Assembly (NCBI RefSeq): GCF_900113865.1
Contig: NZ_FOQY01000041.1
Coordinates: 1-63,554, forward strand
Reading direction: 5' to 3'
From: Streptosporangium canum
GTDB taxonomy: Bacteria > Actinomycetota > Actinomycetes > Streptosporangiales > Streptosporangiaceae
Length of the DNA stretch: 63,554 bases
Below the pieces are notes generated by a model, which ran no database searches, was not told where the DNA came from, and worked only from the letters and a program-made list of their open reading frames with translations. Numbering within the stretch: the first letter of the stretch is position 1; each line of letters starts with the position of its first letter. This document shows positions 1 to 7,300 of this stretch, piece by piece. Made by a program: the position numbers and the translations under genes.

Positions 1-45
1 TGCTTTGGGAGCAGGGGGCCGCAGGTTCAAATCCTGTCACCCCGA
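1..45 (+). tRNA. tRNA-Pro (UGG), 3' portion only
   Basis: The 3' half of a proline tRNA. The seven-base anticodon loop TTTGGGA (4-10) holds anticodon TGG. It is followed by a T-arm with loop TTCAAAT and by an acceptor strand CACCCCG plus discriminator A. The 5' half must lie upstream of the window, so this is the end of the intact gene rebuilt by integration. CCA is not encoded. The identification rests on the arms I can fold; the missing half is inferred. Confidence 0.85.
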
Positions 46-46
46 C
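1..46 (+). repeat. attL core (46-bp direct repeat)
   Basis: The first 46 bases are identical to the last 46 of the window (63509-63554). The repeat covers the anticodon arm through the 3' end of tRNA-Pro, the usual target of tyrosine integrases. The integrase gene lies 120 bp inside. The identity segment is the attachment core; the actual crossover point inside it cannot be read from sequence. Confidence 0.95.
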
Positions 47-54
47 CGCAGGTC

Positions 55-87
55 AGGGGCCGTTTCTCGTTGAGGAACGGCCCCTTT
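55..87 (+). terminator. Terminator after the tRNA, supplied by the element
   Basis: A perfect 10-bp stem AGGGGCCGTT / AACGGCCCCT (55-64 with 76-85) and an 11-base loop, followed by TTT. It lies inside the element just after the core, so integration gives the tRNA-Pro gene a terminator carried by the element. It also separates the tRNA from the oppositely oriented integrase. Confidence 0.75.
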
Positions 88-106
88 CCATGAGATCAAA
101 ACCCCG

Positions 107-129
107 TTTTGGGAGCAGAATGGGAGTGG
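107..129 (+). promoter_or_regulatory. Possible integrase arm-type site, left
   Basis: TTTGGGAGCAG at 108-118 is an exact copy of core bases 4-14, and a degenerate TGGGAGTGG follows at 121-129. Two further TGGGAGCA copies lie just inside the right end. Short repeats flanking the core are the expected pattern of integrase arm sites. Binding is inferred only. Confidence 0.4.
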
Positions 130-167
130 ATCTTCGACGGTGCGCCCACCGCCGACCCGCCGCCCGC

Positions 168-1820
168 TCACAAGCCGGCCGCCGATCGTCGATCCCGCAT
201 CGGCTGCGGACGCGACCGCAACCGCAGCGGCCGGATCGGAGCCACCGACTCTCGGAACGGCGCCAGTGACTCATCCAAGAGCGGCAGGGCCGAGCCCGGC
301 GTGCCAGCCTCCAGACTCCAGTGCCGCTCCATCGCCGCCCGCTGCATCAGCGCCGCCTCCCACCGCTGCTGCTGCGTCGTCACGACCAGCTCCCGCATCA
401 CGTCCGTCGGATGCTCGTAGCGCTCCCGCACGTGACCGGACCCGGTATGACCGCTCCGGTCATCCCGCATCACCACCGGGACACCGTCCTCGCTCATCCA
501 GGTCTCCTGCGAGTGCCGGCTCTCGTGATTCACGAGCCCAGACAGGATCGGCCGCCATGCCACCACTGGCGCGTCCTGGGCTACGTAGGCCGTCCGGACG
601 TACCGATCCAGCAGGACCTCGCGGCTCACCCCCTCAAGGTCCTTCAGCCGGGCACCCTGCTCGACGGCGTAGGCCACCAACTGGGCCCGCGGGGACCGAC
701 TGTTGACCCCCGCCGCCCGAGATCGGGAGCCGTGCGGCTGGAACCCACGGAACGCCGGCACTTCGAAGACCCCATCAGGCCCACGCGAGACCTTGGGAAT
801 CGGCGCCCCGGGCCAGCCCACCGAGAGATTGGCCATCACTGGCCGCGACGGGACGCCCTTCTTCGGCTGTCCCGGGTAGGCGCCATCAGCCGCAGGACGC
901 AGGACACGCCGCGACCAGGACGAGCGCCGCATGTGCCCGCCTTCCGGGCCGAGGAAGACGTACTCCCTGCCGCTGCAGTAGGGGGCGGGCATGTCCTTCT
1001 TGCACTTGCAGCGCAGGGTCGGCTGGTCCTTCAGGTGCCGATCCAGCAGGAACTGTAGGAACGGCGGCACGTCGATCGTCCTGATCGACCCGTCCTTCGG
1101 CCGGCCGCGGTAGAAGCGGCCATTGAGCTCGTAGAGCTTCCAGTCGATGTCGATCGTCGTGCCGTGGTAGCAGGCCGGGTCGAACCCAACACCCTCGGAC
1201 CAGCGGGCGCCCGTCCAGGCGTGAAAGATCGTCTGCACGAACGCGCCCTGCCCGGCCAACAGGCCGACACGCTCGGCCACGAGCAGGATCTCCAGCGGCG
1301 TCGCGTACGTCCGCCGCCGCTCCATCACGCGGGCGATCCGCCTGTCGGCCCGCTTGCCCTTCGCACGCGGCCGCAGCGCTGGATTCCGTGCGATCTTCGA
1401 CGGCACGGCCGCCTCGAGCGCCGAGACGAGGCGAGCTCGGGCACCGCGCGCAGTGCTCGGGGCGTAGCCGTAGACCTTGACCAGGTCCCGCTCCCAGACG
1501 TTGATCTCCTCCGGCGTCAGGCTGGCCAGCGTCCGGCCAACGAAGAAGGGCCTGACACAGGTCTCCAGGAAGTAGCGGTACTGCTCCATGGTGGACAACT
1601 CCAGATCCAAGGAGGCGTACCAGGTGTCGATCCAGTCGTTGACCGGCATCTGGCCGGCGCGCGGATCCAAGTAGCGGCTCGCGCGGACGTCCGCTTCCTG
1701 ATCGTTGGCGTAGACCTCGGCGGTCCGCTTGGTGGGGAAGCCGCTCATGCTCTGCAGGTTGCCGAGCGGGTCGCGCCAGCGGGCGCGGTAGCCCTTGCCG
1801 TGTTTTTCGGCGTAGCCCAT
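168..1820 (-). CDS. int: Tyrosine site-specific recombinase (integrase)
   Basis: A 550-residue tyrosine recombinase that should integrate and excise the element at tRNA-Pro. The AP2-like N-terminus (about 1-50) and SAM-like arm (55-150) precede a catalytic domain with Arg206 (GARWSE), the hairpin Lys242 (RPKDGS), His432-x2-Arg435 (HESR), His458 and the nucleophile Tyr468 (ERYEH), ten residues after the histidine as is typical. The C-terminal tail after about 480 is longer than usual and Arg/Pro-rich. It reads toward attL. Its start overlaps a 12-codon leader, and its ribosome site GAGGGGGG lies in a hairpin. No excisionase is adjacent; a MerR-like protein at 4.0 kb is a candidate. Confidence 0.95.
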   Translation of the reverse strand: MGYAEKHGKGYRARWRDPLGNLQSMSGFPTKRTAEVYANDQEADVRASRYLDPRAGQMPVNDWIDTWYASLDLELSTMEQYRYFLETCVRPFFVGRTLASLTPEEINVWERDLVKVYGYAPSTARGARARLVSALEAAVPSKIARNPALRPRAKGKRADRRIARVMERRRTYATPLEILLVAERVGLLAGQGAFVQTIFHAWTGARWSEGVGFDPACYHGTTIDIDWKLYELNGRFYRGRPKDGSIRTIDVPPFLQFLLDRHLKDQPTLRCKCKKDMPAPYCSGREYVFLGPEGGHMRRSSWSRRVLRPAADGAYPGQPKKGVPSRPVMANLSVGWPGAPIPKVSRGPDGVFEVPAFRGFQPHGSRSRAAGVNSRSPRAQLVAYAVEQGARLKDLEGVSREVLLDRYVRTAYVAQDAPVVAWRPILSGLVNHESRHSQETWMSEDGVPVVMRDDRSGHTGSGHVRERYEHPTDVMRELVVTTQQQRWEAALMQRAAMERHWSLEAGTPGSALPLLDESLAPFRESVAPIRPLRLRSRPQPMRDRRSAAGL

Positions 1821-1858
1821 CAGGCCCCCCTCGCGGGGGGCCAGGTGGTGAGGGACAT
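1820..1858 (-). CDS. 12-codon leader peptide of int
   Basis: A short frame encoding MSLTTWPPARGA, with a strong AGGAGG site nine bases ahead of its ATG. It ends in TGATG, sharing its last base with the int start codon. Its 3' half runs through the hairpin that holds the int ribosome site, so ribosomes translating the leader would open that hairpin and could re-initiate on int. The arrangement is seen; coupling is inferred. Confidence 0.55.
   Translation of the reverse strand: MSLTTWPPARGA
1823..1842 (-). promoter_or_regulatory. Hairpin masking the int ribosome-binding site
   Basis: On the transcribed strand GGCCCCCC-GCGA-GGGGGGCC forms a perfect 8-bp all-G/C stem with a GNRA tetraloop. The right arm contains the GAGGGGGG ribosome site of int. 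This should keep int translation low unless the leader peptide is translated. Confidence 0.6.
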
Positions 1859-1887
1859 GGGTTAGTTCCTCCTATTGGTGGCGGGTC

Positions 1888-2556
1888 TCAGCCAGTCGGG
1901 CACCCGCCCGCGCATATCTCCGACGGAGCCGACTCGCCGAGCTGGGTGTCGACCGAAACCTCTCGGGACGGCGGCGGCCCTATCGGAGCAGACGCGTCGA
2001 TGCCCGGTTCCAGAGTGATGCTCGACGGCTCCGGAGGGAGCACATTCGGCTGACTCGCCGACACCGAGGGGGCTGGCGACGAGCTCGACCTCATCGGCAC
2101 TCTTGGAGTAGGGCGAGGTGTCGGCGTTTCCCCGGCCCGCCGCGGTCCCCCCTTACGGCTCCGGACCTTGGGCGGCACGATCATGTACTGGGTGATTGTG
2201 ACGGCAGGACGCGGCGTCGGCCGCTCCGTGATGACCACCACCTCGGGCGGCCGGGGCTGGAGGAGCGTGGGGTCGACCGCGACAGCGACGGACCCGGTCG
2301 CCATGGCCACAGCGGCAGGCAGGCTGAGCAGCGCGCCGATCGGATGCTCTTTGATGAGATCGACCAGAGCCAACACCGGCAGCGGCAGCGCGCCGTGAAG
2401 ACGGTCTTTCCACGTCCGGATCGCCTGCATCGCCGCAAGGTGCGGTTGCTCGGTGTTGACGACGACGACGGGCATCTCACCGGTGGCCGGGTCCAGTTCG
2501 AGGACGCCTACCTCGGGCTCAAACTCTGCGTGCTCGAACCCGTGCACGCCCGTCAC
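1888..2556 (-). CDS. Unknown single-span membrane protein with Pro-rich tail
   Basis: 222 residues. The GTG start is chosen because it overlaps the upstream stop as GTGA. After a short N-terminal part there is one hydrophobic stretch (about 80-105, with PVLALVDLI and GALLSLPAAVAMATG), then a low-complexity Pro/Ser/Arg-rich C-terminal half. No family is recognised. It sits between int and the repressor and reads the same way, so it is probably expressed in the lysogen. A surface or superinfection-exclusion role is possible but unproven. Confidence 0.6.
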   Translation of the reverse strand: MTGVHGFEHAEFEPEVGVLELDPATGEMPVVVVNTEQPHLAAMQAIRTWKDRLHGALPLPVLALVDLIKEHPIGALLSLPAAVAMATGSVAVAVDPTLLQPRPPEVVVITERPTPRPAVTITQYMIVPPKVRSRKGGPRRAGETPTPRPTPRVPMRSSSSPAPSVSASQPNVLPPEPSSITLEPGIDASAPIGPPPSREVSVDTQLGESAPSEICAGGCPTG

Positions 2557-2918
2557 GCGGCATGACCGTGAACGTAGCGGACGATGGACTGCCACACGGC
2601 CATCTCCCGGTCAGGGGAAGCTTTCCCGATGGGGTGCACGACCGTGAACGTGTGGCGTCCGTCGACAGTCAGATGCACCGGGCAGGGAGTCCCGGCCGGG
2701 CGGCGGAGGGCGTCGACGAGCTCGGCGGGCGGAGTACTGCAGGCGAGCTCATGGCGGAGCGCGTCACGGATGGCCGTGAGAGCTCGCTCCCGCTGTTCCA
2801 TGGCGTCGAGGACCGGAACGAGTCCGGCCGCGCGAGAGTTGCTGCTGGCAGAGGCCGCCCCAATGGCCTTTCTGGCGAGCCTGGCGAGGTCGAGCGGGAT
2901 CGTTCCACGGGATTGCAA
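2553..2918 (-). CDS. Unknown protein, first gene of leftward pair
   Basis: 121 residues. A TTG start is chosen because a full AGGAGG lies five bases upstream (2924-2929); upstream in-frame starts lack such a site. The sequence is largely helical at the N-terminus (LARLARKAIG) and later contains a short beta-like segment (VHLTVDGRHTFTVV). No domain recognised. It is translationally coupled to the membrane protein that follows. Confidence 0.6.
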   Translation of the reverse strand: MQSRGTIPLDLARLARKAIGAASASSNSRAAGLVPVLDAMEQRERALTAIRDALRHELACSTPPAELVDALRRPAGTPCPVHLTVDGRHTFTVVHPIGKASPDREMAVWQSIVRYVHGHAA

Positions 2919-3107
2919 ATCCACCTCCTGCAAAGTGTGCGCAGAAAGCAAGCACGTTTGTTTACACCCTCGCCACAAGGATTTTGTCCGTCCATAAGAC
3001 GCGAACGTTCAAATTTTTACTACCAATTTGGGCGTTTGTGACGAGCTTGTTACCCGTGTAAGTGATGCCTACCCTTACATGCTTGAAGCGTCGTTACTGT
3101 GTGTTCA

Positions 3108-3587
3108 TCACGCTGACTCACGGTTGTCTGTTTCGCTACGTCCCTGCTCATGCTTCCTATGAAGGTCGTCGACCTGCCTGCTGAGCTTCTTGATCTCTCG
3201 CAGGAGCTCGTCCTGGTTGCTCTGCATGGCGGCCAGGCGCGCCTCGAGCTGCTCGTTAAGAGCTGCCTCGATCACGCTTTGTGGTGGGGAAATATTTTCC
3301 GTTTCAAGCTTTTCGGGATTTTGGTCGTGGTCGATTTTGTAGCCACCGGCTATCACTAATTCGTCCGGACCGATATTCAAATGCGAATATTTTTCGCGTA
3401 GAGCCCTCCCTAGGGCTTCAAGGCTCTCGAAGCGCGGCCGACTTCCTCCCGACTTCCATCGGGAGAGCTGCGATTGGTCCATGGGGACCAGGGCGGCGAG
3501 CTGGGACTGTGACATGCCTGTCTCGTCAAGGATGCGGTCTATGAGCGCCCTGAGGAGGTCGACAGGCCAGCTAGGCGTCTTGACCAT
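3108..3587 (-). CDS. XRE-type repressor with C-terminal coiled coil
   Basis: About 159 residues. A Cro/CI-type helix-turn-helix (MSQSQLAALVPMDQSQLSRWKSG, residues about 24-46) is followed by a linker and a C-terminal coiled coil (EAALNEQLEARLAAMQSNQ to LSRQVDDLHRKHE) likely to dimerise it. There is no peptidase domain, so it is not a LexA/lambda-type self-cleaving repressor. Three in-frame ATGs (3599, 3593, 3587) precede the domain without a ribosome site, so the transcript may be leaderless. It diverges from the early operon across an operator-rich region and is the best candidate for the lysogeny repressor. Confidence 0.8.
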   Translation of the reverse strand: MVKTPSWPVDLLRALIDRILDETGMSQSQLAALVPMDQSQLSRWKSGGSRPRFESLEALGRALREKYSHLNIGPDELVIAGGYKIDHDQNPEKLETENISPPQSVIEAALNEQLEARLAAMQSNQDELLREIKKLSRQVDDLHRKHEQGRSETDNRESA

Positions 3588-3616
3588 GTACATGACCATA
3601 GGGCTATGTGCATGAC
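3584..3616. promoter_or_regulatory. Operator repeats near the repressor start
   Basis: ATGTACATGACC (3586) and ATGTGCATGACC (3607) are two same-orientation copies of the motif found again at 3665-3680 (reverse) and 3736-3777. They overlap the alternative repressor starts, which suggests autoregulation. Confidence 0.55.
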
Positions 3617-3735
3617 CTGTCCAGTATGCATATCTGCAACAGCCCAGGTCAGCGCATGAGTGCATTGCGTCACATACATAACTACAGTTCCTGACTCGCA
3701 TGATCCATGAAGTTGGCCATCCTCGAACCCTTGTT

Positions 3736-3777
3736 CTTGCGTCATGTACATAGCTATGCTCATGTACATGACGCAAG
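3736..3777. promoter_or_regulatory. Large inverted-repeat operator
   Basis: Two perfect 16-bp arms, CTTGCGTCATGTACAT (3736-3751) and its reverse complement (3762-3777), with a 10-bp spacer. Each arm contains the self-complementary core ATGTACAT. It abuts the ribosome site of the first early gene, and its half-sites recur near the repressor start. It is likely the main operator of the lysis-lysogeny switch. Confidence 0.7.
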
Positions 3778-3785
3778 GAGCTGTA

Positions 3786-4034
3786 ATGCCCCCCACGATC
3801 CGGCTCCGCGATGGAGCGGACGAACGCCTCAAGAAGGCGTTCGCTCTGGACACCGACACGGCTCTCGCCAACCACATCGGCGTTGACCAGGGCCACTACA
3901 GCCGCATCCTCAACGGCCGGACGAGTCCTGGCCCCTCTTTCCAGGCCCGACTGCTGATCGCGGCGGAGAAGCTCGGCATCGACTTCTACGACCTGTTCGA
4001 AGTCGTACCGGACCCGGACCTGCAGGACACCTGA
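3786..4034 (+). CDS. Small XRE/Cro-like DNA-binding protein
   Basis: 82 residues, first gene of the rightward early operon. The start has AAGGAG seven bases upstream. A helix-turn-helix of Cro/XRE type spans about residues 12-45 (ALANHIGVDQGHYSRILNGRT), followed by an acidic tail. The position opposite the repressor and next to the shared operators suggests a Cro-like or early activator role. It overlaps the next gene as TGATG. Confidence 0.75.
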   Translation: MPPTIRLRDGADERLKKAFALDTDTALANHIGVDQGHYSRILNGRTSPGPSFQARLLIAAEKLGIDFYDLFEVVPDPDLQDT

Positions 4035-4375
4035 TGGCCGCGCGGCTCACCATCAACAAGCGCCAGCTCGCTGAGCGTCTCGGCGACGACTTCAAGGTCA
4101 GCTGGGTCGAGGATCAGTGCCGGAAGCGGCGCATCCCTCACCTGCTGATCGCTGGCCAGTACGCGTTCACCGAACAGCACGTGGCCGAGATCCTCGCGAT
4201 GCACGAGCGCCGCCCCGCAGAGGAGCAGCCGGCCGCCGCACCCGCCCCGGCCCCCACGCCGGCGCTGCAGCGCCGCACTCGGGCGTCTCGCCCGCTGCCG
4301 ACGATCCCGAGCGGTACCGCGCCGCTGCGCGACCGAGGCCTGCCGACGCACCGTCTGCGCCGCGACGCCTCCTGA
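4034..4375 (+). CDS. MerR/excisionase-like DNA-binding protein
   Basis: 113 residues. The N-terminal half (INKRQLAERLG, then VEDQCRKRRIPHLLIAGQYAFTEQHVAEIL) has the layout of MerR/excisionase winged helices: a short helix-turn-helix with a basic wing and a 'GQYAFTEQHV' strand-helix. The second half is Ala/Pro/Arg-rich and probably disordered. As the second early gene it could be the excisionase or an early regulator; I cannot decide between these. Confidence 0.6.
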   Translation: MAARLTINKRQLAERLGDDFKVSWVEDQCRKRRIPHLLIAGQYAFTEQHVAEILAMHERRPAEEQPAAAPAPAPTPALQRRTRASRPLPTIPSGTAPLRDRGLPTHRLRRDAS

Positions 4376-4453
4376 CATGCCTGCGGGCCCACCCGTGCAC
4401 CCGGATGAGCCCGCTCGACCCGCAATCCCCACTGAGAAAGGACGCGAGTCTCA

Positions 4454-4915
4454 ATGACCAGTCTCGCAGAATCCCCACCCACCACCCTCGCGGGTTCGGT
4501 CACCGTGATGACCGTCGTCGAGTTGGCCGCGTTTGCTGAGCGGCTGACGACCCTGACCGTCACCCCGGAGGAGCGGGCCGCCGTGCTCGCGACCCTGGGC
4601 GCGGCAATGCAGCACATCTTCGACACCGCCGCAGGTATCGCGACCGCCGTCGCCGCTGAGCACCCGAAGCTGATCGGCACACCCGCCGACCCGGTGGTGA
4701 TCGCGACTGATGAGGCCGGCGAGTACGCCGCCAAGGCGCGGGACGCGTTCCACAGTGCGACGGAAGCCGTTGAGGACCTCACACAGGAGCGTCAGGCCCT
4801 GATCGACGCGGGCGAGTTGCCCGGACCGGACGGCAGATGCATGACGGCGTCGGCGCGGGAAGCGCTGGCCTACCTGCAGGAGCGCCTGGCCGGGCAGCAG
4901 GGGGTGGCTCAGTGA
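4454..4915 (+). CDS. Unknown early helical protein
   Basis: 153 residues, mostly helical (AFAERLTTLTVTPEERAAVLATLGAAMQHIF). No domain recognised. A GAAAGGA ribosome site lies about 12 bases upstream, a little far. It overlaps the next gene by GTGA and heads a run of more than ten overlapping small early genes. Confidence 0.6.
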   Translation: MTSLAESPPTTLAGSVTVMTVVELAAFAERLTTLTVTPEERAAVLATLGAAMQHIFDTAAGIATAVAAEHPKLIGTPADPVVIATDEAGEYAAKARDAFHSATEAVEDLTQERQALIDAGELPGPDGRCMTASAREALAYLQERLAGQQGVAQ

Positions 4916-5322
4916 GCGACTCCCCGATCACCGTGCGCCTGCCGCGCAACATGCTCGACCTGCTCGTGCCCGAGGGCTCGACGCTCGCGCTGGCGTGGGT
5001 CGTCCTGGTGGGCGACCGCGCACAGATCACCACCACGCCGGACGGTCGGCCGGTGTACGGCGCCGTCACCAGCTGGAACCCGATCCTGCCGCTGCGCGAC
5101 CAGTTCGAGGCGACCACATTCGCCGAGCGGCTGGGCGAGGCCTCGATCGGTGGCGTTTGCGCCGACCAGTGGCTCTGGTACCCGGTCAGCGGCGAGTGCC
5201 CCGCCCTGGTGGAGCTGTACGGCGTCGTAGACGACGACCAGGTGCAGACCGAGGTGGCCATCGCGCCGCTGACGGCGCTGCTGGCCGACGCCCCCGAGCA
5301 GGCCCCGGCGGTAGAGGCATGA
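4912..5322 (+). CDS. Unknown early protein
   Basis: 136 residues with a GTG start overlapping the previous stop (GTGA). Mixed alpha/beta with no recognisable motif; the C-terminus is Ala/Glu-rich. Coupled on both sides by 4-nt overlaps, so probably translated together with its neighbours. Confidence 0.6.
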   Translation: MSDSPITVRLPRNMLDLLVPEGSTLALAWVVLVGDRAQITTTPDGRPVYGAVTSWNPILPLRDQFEATTFAERLGEASIGGVCADQWLWYPVSGECPALVELYGVVDDDQVQTEVAIAPLTALLADAPEQAPAVEA

Positions 5323-5570
5323 GCGCCCCCGCCGCCGAGCGGCCCACCGAGAACCGCACTGATCCCATGACGCTGGCCCGGCGGATCGCCGAGCTGGAGC
5401 TGCAGGACTATCTCTCCCTCCCGCAGCGGCTCCGTTCGGAGCAGCACCGGCTGCGGATCGACCTGGAGAACCTGCTGTACCCGTTCGGGCCCTACAACGT
5501 CGCGGCAGCGGCAGCGGACGCCCTGATGGGTGAGGCCCGCGCCGAGCAGCGCGCGAGAGGTGAGCGATGA
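5319..5570 (+). CDS. Unknown small early protein
   Basis: 83 residues, started by ATGA overlap. It has a helical centre (MTLARRIAELELQDYLSLPQRL) and an Arg/Glu-rich C-terminus. Unrecognised. Confidence 0.55.
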   Translation: MSAPAAERPTENRTDPMTLARRIAELELQDYLSLPQRLRSEQHRLRIDLENLLYPFGPYNVAAAAADALMGEARAEQRARGER

Positions 5571-5977
5571 GTATCCTCCTCCCCGGCTTCGCGCTCGGCC
5601 AGGAAGTCAACATCACCTTCTGCGGCGCCCAGATCACTGACATCGGCGGCAACTTCATCGACGTCGAGCTCGCCGACGGCGAGGAGCTGACCGTGCTGCC
5701 CGGCGCGGACGGCGTCGAGGTCACCCCGGCCGGGACCCCGCAGCCCGCTGAGCGGGTCCTCGCCGCCCTGGCCGAGGTGCTCACCGAGCTGGGCGACATC
5801 CAGCACTCCCGCGTCATCATGGCCGCCGCTGTGCTCGCCCACCAGCAGCCCGACCTCACCGCGCGCGAGGCGGCCGAACTGACGGTGAACGACACCCGCG
5901 ATGAGCGGGCCCGGGCCGCATGGAACGAGGCACGGCAGATGCTGGCCCTCGCGGAGCAGGCGGTGGACCGTGGCTGA
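5567..5977 (+). CDS. Unknown early protein
   Basis: 136 residues, started by ATGA overlap. The N-terminal 45 residues look like a small beta barrel (NITFCGAQITDIGGNFIDVEL), followed by helices. It ends in the D-R-G-stop junction described in the findings (CCGTGGCTGA). Function unknown. Confidence 0.6.
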   Translation: MSILLPGFALGQEVNITFCGAQITDIGGNFIDVELADGEELTVLPGADGVEVTPAGTPQPAERVLAALAEVLTELGDIQHSRVIMAAAVLAHQQPDLTAREAAELTVNDTRDERARAAWNEARQMLALAEQAVDRG

Positions 5978-6209
5978 GCTGCTGACCCCGATCGAGCGCC
6001 GCGAGTACCTCGCCCAGCACGGCGGCTCTGAGTGCCGCGCCCTGCTCGGGTTCCTGATGGGCGCGTGGCCGGACCGGTTCGACGAGCTGGCCGCACGCGC
6101 TGGCGACCTGATGTACCGGCACCGGTCGGAGACTGCCGCGCAGGAGGCGCTGGACCGGGTCGCTCGGGTCCGCGCTGGTGCTGAGCGGCCTGAGGGCGGT
6201 GAGGGCTGA
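5970..6209 (+). CDS. Unknown small early protein
   Basis: 79 residues. The GTG start lies inside an 8-nt overlap (GTGGCTGA) with the previous stop. Helical, with no motif I recognise. Confidence 0.55.
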   Translation: MAELLTPIERREYLAQHGGSECRALLGFLMGAWPDRFDELAARAGDLMYRHRSETAAQEALDRVARVRAGAERPEGGEG

Positions 6210-6427
6210 TGGTCGCCGTTGACCTGCACACCCGTCTGGTCGTCTCCACCCCCGAATGGAACGACGGCAACCCGGTCCGCATCCTCAACGCCCACATCAC
6301 CGCAGGTGGTGTCGGTGTCCGCTACCAGGACGTGTGGGCTCACCAGCCGGCGCGAGTGACGACGGTGGCGCCGGGCTTCGAGCTGGTGCTCGTGGACGGC
6401 GGCTGCCAGGCCGGGAGGACCCGATGA
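6209..6427 (+). CDS. Unknown small early protein
   Basis: 72 residues, TGATG overlap at the start and ATGA overlap at the end. Predicted beta-rich (LVVSTPEW, ITAGGVGVRYQDVW, FELVLVDGG). Unrecognised. Confidence 0.55.
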   Translation: MVAVDLHTRLVVSTPEWNDGNPVRILNAHITAGGVGVRYQDVWAHQPARVTTVAPGFELVLVDGGCQAGRTR

Positions 6428-6720
6428 CGGAGCCCGAGCGTGTCCCCTTCTTGGTGCCGGACCACGTCACCCAGCTCATCCGCGAGCACCTGGTGTGCAT
6501 TACCGAAATCGCCGAGCGCACCCAGGTCACCAAGCAGGCCGTGTCCCAGTGGGTCGACCGCTACCCGGAGTTCGCGGACCTGATCGTCGTGGAGCTCGGC
6601 CGGGGCCCCTTGTTCTGGTGGCCGCAGGTGCAAGCGCTTCTGGCCGAGCTGGGAGTGCCCAACCGGAAGGCGGCCGAGGCGCAGAAGAAGCGGCATGGCA
6701 GGCAGGGGGCGAGATCGTGA
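6424..6720 (+). CDS. Helix-turn-helix protein
   Basis: 98 residues. HLVCITEIAERTQVTKQAVSQW followed by a short helix forms a clear helix-turn-helix (about 20-45), with a WWPQVQALLAELG segment and a basic tail. It looks like the small DNA-binding proteins common in actinophage early regions and could regulate or aid replication. Overlaps both neighbours. Confidence 0.65.
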   Translation: MTEPERVPFLVPDHVTQLIREHLVCITEIAERTQVTKQAVSQWVDRYPEFADLIVVELGRGPLFWWPQVQALLAELGVPNRKAAEAQKKRHGRQGARS

Positions 6721-6899
6721 CCGCCCGCACTCCGCGCCCGCCTCGCCCGACATGGTTCGAGCGGACCGTGCTCGACCGGCTCGACGCCTGGCGCCGCTCC
6801 ACCGCTGAGCAGGAGTCAGCTGCCGCTGAGCACCTCGCCGGGATCCTCCCCGCCGAGCACGCCGGCCCCAACCCGTACGAGACCGGGAGGACCGCATGA
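6717..6899 (+). CDS. Unknown 60-residue early protein
   Basis: GTG start overlapping the previous stop (GTGA). Basic N-terminus and helical middle (WFERTVLDRLDAWRRSTAEQE). No domain recognised; the reading frame is supported by its tight overlaps. Confidence 0.5.
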   Translation: MTARTPRPPRPTWFERTVLDRLDAWRRSTAEQESAAAEHLAGILPAEHAGPNPYETGRTA

Positions 6900-7300
6900 C
6901 TTCCCCCACCCTGTCCGAGCAGCTGCGCCGCATCGTCACCCGCCACTGCGGCATGTGGGCCGTCAGCCGGGCCATCGATGCCCTCGACGGCCTGGTCGGC
7001 TCGAACGAGGCGCGAGCCATGCTCGACCAGCTCGTCGCCAGCGGCTTGCTCGCCCCGCGCGGTGAGTCCGGCGACCTGTGGACGATGGCGCCCACCCGGC
7101 TCGGCTTCACCGCCCAGGTCGCCCACAAGATCCGCCGTATCCCTGAGGTGGCGGCGGCTGACCTCGGCGAAGACGAAGGCCTGATCGGCATCCGAACCGT
7201 CGACGGCGACTTCTTCTTCGTCGAGGTCCACGCCAGCCGCGCCACCCCGGCTGAGGAGCAGGCCCAACTCGACCCCGCCCCGGAAGGAGACGACCGGTGA
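6896..7300 (+). CDS. Possible winged-helix protein, unknown function
   Basis: 134 residues started by ATGA overlap. The first 60 residues (LSEQLRRIVTRHCG to LDQLVASGLLAPRG) resemble a winged-helix fold, and the rest is mixed. It directly precedes the exonuclease-recombinase pair and may serve the same early recombination unit. The fold is a guess from pattern only. Confidence 0.55.
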   Translation: MTSPTLSEQLRRIVTRHCGMWAVSRAIDALDGLVGSNEARAMLDQLVASGLLAPRGESGDLWTMAPTRLGFTAQVAHKIRRIPEVAAADLGEDEGLIGIRTVDGDFFFVEVHASRATPAEEQAQLDPAPEGDDR

